DNA from: Arthrobacter livingstonensis
GTDB lineage: Bacteria; Actinomycetota; Actinomycetes; Actinomycetales; Micrococcaceae
Length of the DNA stretch: 64,000 nt
Direction of reading: 5' to 3'
NCBI RefSeq assembly: GCF_003219815.1
Contig: NZ_QJVD01000009.1
Location: forward strand, 1 to 64,000
Shown here: in pieces, positions 62,122 through 64,000 of the stretch
Numbering within the stretch: the first letter of the stretch is position 1
How the letters are laid out: every line of letters begins with the position of its first letter
Made by a program: the position numbers and the translations under genes
The notes under the pieces: generated by a model
What the model was told of the DNA's origin: nothing
What the model saw: only the letters and a program-made list of their open reading frames with translations
Databases searched by the model: none

Positions 62122-62315
62122 GTGGCTGGGCCCACGCTGTCCAGGTTCCCGGCAAAATCGCGCCAGCGACTCTTTCGGGCCGGACAGTGGCTGAGCCCAC
62201 GCTGTCCAGGTTCCCGGCAAAATCGCGCCAGCGACTCTTTCGGGCCGGACAGTGGCTGGGCCCACGCTGTCCAGGTTCCCGGCAAAATCGCGCCAGCGAT
62301 TTTTCGGGCCGGACA
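62122..62315. repeat. three tandem copies of a 65-bp palindromic unit
   Basis: Units at 62122-62186, 62187-62251 and 62252-62315, nearly identical (one base change in the second, a short CTC-to-T change in the third). Each carries CCCACGCTGTCC near its start and CCGGACAGTGG at its end, which can pair, with CCCGGCAAAATCGCGCC between. Lies between the convergent PrsW-type gene and nusB, with no believable ORF. Together with the palindrome before it, it fills the 315-base gap; I see nothing else there. Confidence 0.9.
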
Positions 62316-62322
62316 GTGGGGA

Positions 62323-62769
62323 CTACGCGAGCAGGGTCGGCTTGACCTGCTGCAGGCGGCCCAACAGCCCGTTGACGAACTGCGGGGACTCGTCGGTGGA
62401 GAGCATCTTGGCCAGTTCCACGGCTTCGCTGACGGCAACGGCGTCCGGGACGTCGTCGTTGTACAGCAGCTCCCATGTGCCCAGGCGCAGGATGATGCGG
62501 TCGACGGCGGGCATCCGTTCCAGCGTCCAGCCCTGGGAATAGGTCTGCAGGTGCTCGTCGATGCTTTCCTGCATTGCTGTCACTCCCTCGACCAGGTCAA
62601 CGGTGTAGGGATTGATGATCTGGCCGGTCTTTTCACGCCTCGCGGCAATGGCCGAGAATGCCGTGACGTCACGCTGCTCGGCTTCAAACAAAATGTCCAA
62701 GGCCCGGCGGCGTGCCTTGCTGCGCGCTGAATTGGGTTTGCCCGAAGGGCTGGTCTGACTGCTTGCCAC
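62323..62769 (-). CDS. nusB: transcription antitermination factor NusB
   Basis: Works with NusE/S10 on boxA in rRNA antitermination. 148 residues, all-helical. ARSKARRRALDILFEAEQRD near residue 17, WTLERMPAVDRIILRLGTWE, and VAVSEAVELAKML...FVNGLLG. GTG start sharing one base with the efp stop. Confidence 0.95.
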   Translation of the reverse strand: MASSQTSPSGKPNSARSKARRRALDILFEAEQRDVTAFSAIAARREKTGQIINPYTVDLVEGVTAMQESIDEHLQTYSQGWTLERMPAVDRIILRLGTWELLYNDDVPDAVAVSEAVELAKMLSTDESPQFVNGLLGRLQQVKPTLLA

Positions 62770-63332
62770 TACTCGCTGACACGTCCCTGGTAGCTGCCGT
62801 CGCGGGTGTCGACCTTGACGAGGGTGTTGTTTTCCACGAAGAGCGGGACCTGGATTTCGTAGCCGGTCTCCACGGTGGCGGGCTTGGTGCCGGCCGAGGA
62901 GCGGTCGCCCTGCAGGCCGGGCTCGGTGTAGGTGATGCGCAGCTGCACGGACGGGGGCAGCTCAATGTAGAGCGGGGACCCTTCGTGCAGGGCAATGGTG
63001 ACGTTGAGGTTTTCCAGCATGAAGTTGGTCGCGTCGCCCACGGTCTTGCCGGAGACGGTCAGCTGGTCGTAGTTCTGGTTGTCCATGAACACGAAGTCTT
63101 CGCCGTCCTGGTACAGGTACTGGTAGTCGGAGCGGTCAACAGTGGCCGTTTCAATCTTCAGGCCCGCGTTAAAGGTCTTGTCAACAACTTTGCCGGAGAG
63201 GATGTTGCGCATCTTGGTGCGGACAAAGGCTCCGCCCTTGCCGGGCTTGACGTGCTGGAACTCAATGATGTTCCAAAGCTGCCCTTCAAGCTTAAGGACA
63301 GTTCCGTTCTTGATGTCGTTGGTTGTTGCCAC
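62769..63332 (-). CDS. efp: translation elongation factor P
   Basis: Relieves ribosome stalling at polyproline. 187 residues, three beta-barrel domains. The N-terminal KOW-like part ends in [18 protein letters not shown] with Lys at the conserved tip position (modification in actinobacteria unclear); the C-terminus has VQVPLFVEN-type strands and a [12 protein letters not shown] end. GTG start. One-base overlap with nusB. Confidence 0.97.
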   Translation of the reverse strand: MATTNDIKNGTVLKLEGQLWNIIEFQHVKPGKGGAFVRTKMRNILSGKVVDKTFNAGLKIETATVDRSDYQYLYQDGEDFVFMDNQNYDQLTVSGKTVGDATNFMLENLNVTIALHEGSPLYIELPPSVQLRITYTEPGLQGDRSSAGTKPATVETGYEIQVPLFVENNTLVKVDTRDGSYQGRVSE

Positions 63333-63413
63333 AGTAGCCTCTTACGTATAAGTGTTATCAAAAATCCATTGATCATACTACCGCATCGGGTGGCAGCTGC
63401 CACCCGATGCCCG

Positions 63414-63914
63414 TCATTCGCGGTCGGCCAGGTCCAGTGCGCGCTGCAGGGAAACGGTGGAGGAGTAGATCGCCGATGCGTCCGCGCCGGAGGCGACGCG
63501 CTCTTCCAGGGCCGTGGAAAAGCACTTGGCGGCCGCCGCGTAGTTGCCGTTTGAAAAGTAGACCTTCCCCAGCTGGTGGCGGATCCACGCCTCCAGGGAT
63601 GAATCCGCCACCGTGGGCAGCAGCGACTTAAGTACCCGTTCGGCCCGGTCAAAGTGCCGGGTGGCACGCAACACCTCGGCATCCAGGACCTGCAGCCGGA
63701 TCGACTCCGGGTCCAGCAGGCGGGCATCGGCGGCCATCTCTGCGGCCTCGGCGGTCAGGCCGCGGGCCAACAGCACGAACACGTGGTCCGCGGCATCATT
63801 GGAGATTTCCAGCGCAGCGGCGCACTGGTCCTCGTCCACCACCTCGGGCAGCAGCGTTTCCGGGTTTACTGCCGTGCCGGGGAAGCCGGCGGACGGCCAA
63901 TCCTTGAGTCCCAT
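63414..63914 (-). CDS. TPR-like helical protein between aroB and efp
   Basis: 166 residues, no clear family name. Helix pairs with TPR-like spacing: AADHVFVLLARGLTAEAAEM, RLQVLDAEVLRATRHFDRAE, and IRHQLGKVYFSNGNYAAAAK-CFSTALE. Probably a cytosolic protein-interaction module. ATG directly after the aroB stop (TAGATG), so it is translated with aroB; AGGAG is 13 bases upstream. Confidence 0.75.
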   Translation of the reverse strand: MGLKDWPSAGFPGTAVNPETLLPEVVDEDQCAAALEISNDAADHVFVLLARGLTAEAAEMAADARLLDPESIRLQVLDAEVLRATRHFDRAERVLKSLLPTVADSSLEAWIRHQLGKVYFSNGNYAAAAKCFSTALEERVASGADASAIYSSTVSLQRALDLADRE

Positions 63915-64000
63915 CTACGATGCAATCTCCTGGTAGGCGGCAAAGAGCAGGGACGGGTCCGGCACCTCGAGGATTCCAGGGCGGCCGATGCCGTCCAAGA
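63915..64000 (-). CDS. aroB: 3-dehydroquinate synthase, C-terminal end (partial)
   Basis: Only the last 28 codons lie in the window. They read LDGIGRPGILEVPDPSLLFA followed by AYQEIAS and a TAG. The GRPxIL-xxPDPSLL pattern is typical of AroB C-termini, and aroB lies next to efp-nusB in related genomes. Identified by motif and context only. Confidence 0.6.
   Translation of the reverse strand, partial: LDGIGRPGILEVPDPSLLFAAYQEIAS

Noticed and set aside
62122-62315. CRISPR-like array
   Set aside because: Units are directly adjacent with no unique spacers, and there are no cas genes.
61677-62438. Minus-strand frames with 22-residue periodic proteins (IAGAILPGTWTAWAQ...)
   Set aside because: They only translate the 65-bp repeat and run into nusB and the PrsW-type gene; periodicity comes from the DNA repeat.

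Overview
The window is chromosomal DNA from a high-GC actinobacterium, most likely Micrococcaceae close to Arthrobacter. The evidence is protein content and gene order, not a database search: an actinobacterial-type integration host factor (mihF) between pyrF and gmk, a PriA with a degenerate helicase core, a PyrR-led pyrimidine operon with an Rv1382-like membrane gene before carA, HrcA-DnaJ2-RsmE, PhoH-YbeY-CBS-Era, two DUF222/HNH proteins, and frequent GTG/TTG starts with stop/start overlaps. No rRNA, tRNA, transposase, phage gene or CRISPR array was recognised.

Layout. 1-2.9 kb: a DUF222/HNH gene with a repeat-built linker and a 475-base intergenic stretch with two palindromes. 2.9-6.5 kb: recO-uppS and leuA with a leucine leader. 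6.6-10.4 kb: an M13 peptidase facing an LCP cell-wall ligase across a large palindrome. 10.5-14.5 kb: phoH-ybeY-CBS protein-era. 14.8-20.3 kb: GerMN lipoprotein, hrcA-dnaJ-rsmE under a CIRCE element, a DUF3097 gene and a small DUF4870 membrane protein. 20.4-24.7 kb: lepA-hemW, a solo MazF/PemK-like protein and rpsT with a strong terminator. 24.7-32.3 kb: leuS-degV-comEA-comEC-holA, led by a leucine attenuator. 32.3-37.8 kb: glycerol catabolism (glpD-glpF-glpK) divergent from a SorC-type regulator. 37.8-40.7 kb: aldo/keto reductase, alpha/beta hydrolase, glycosyltransferase. 40.8-45.0 kb: an accessory-looking block with a second DUF222/HNH gene and an M64-type metallopeptidase fused to a seven-repeat lectin-like propeller. 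45.2-60.5 kb: a long single-direction block, pyrR-pyrB-pyrC-membrane protein-carA-carB-pyrF, then mihF-gmk-rpoZ-coaBC-metK-priA. 60.7-64 kb: a PrsW-type protease, repeat-rich DNA, then aroB(partial)-TPR gene-efp-nusB.

How it fits together. Most genes are housekeeping: UMP synthesis, one-carbon and CoA metabolism, leucine synthesis and charging, replication and repair, translation, chaperones. The sequence shows several RNA-level controls. leuA and leuS are each preceded by a very short ORF with a run of Leu codons, in each case with a -10-like hexamer six bases before a GTG, which suggests leaderless leader peptides and ribosome-mediated attenuation. The pyr operon leader has a PyrR-type hairpin just before the pyrR start, suited to translational repression by UMP-bound PyrR. 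HrcA has a CIRCE operator. The most unusual coding feature is the M64-like peptidase/propeller fusion, which has no visible signal peptide and is translationally coupled to an unrecognised small protein.
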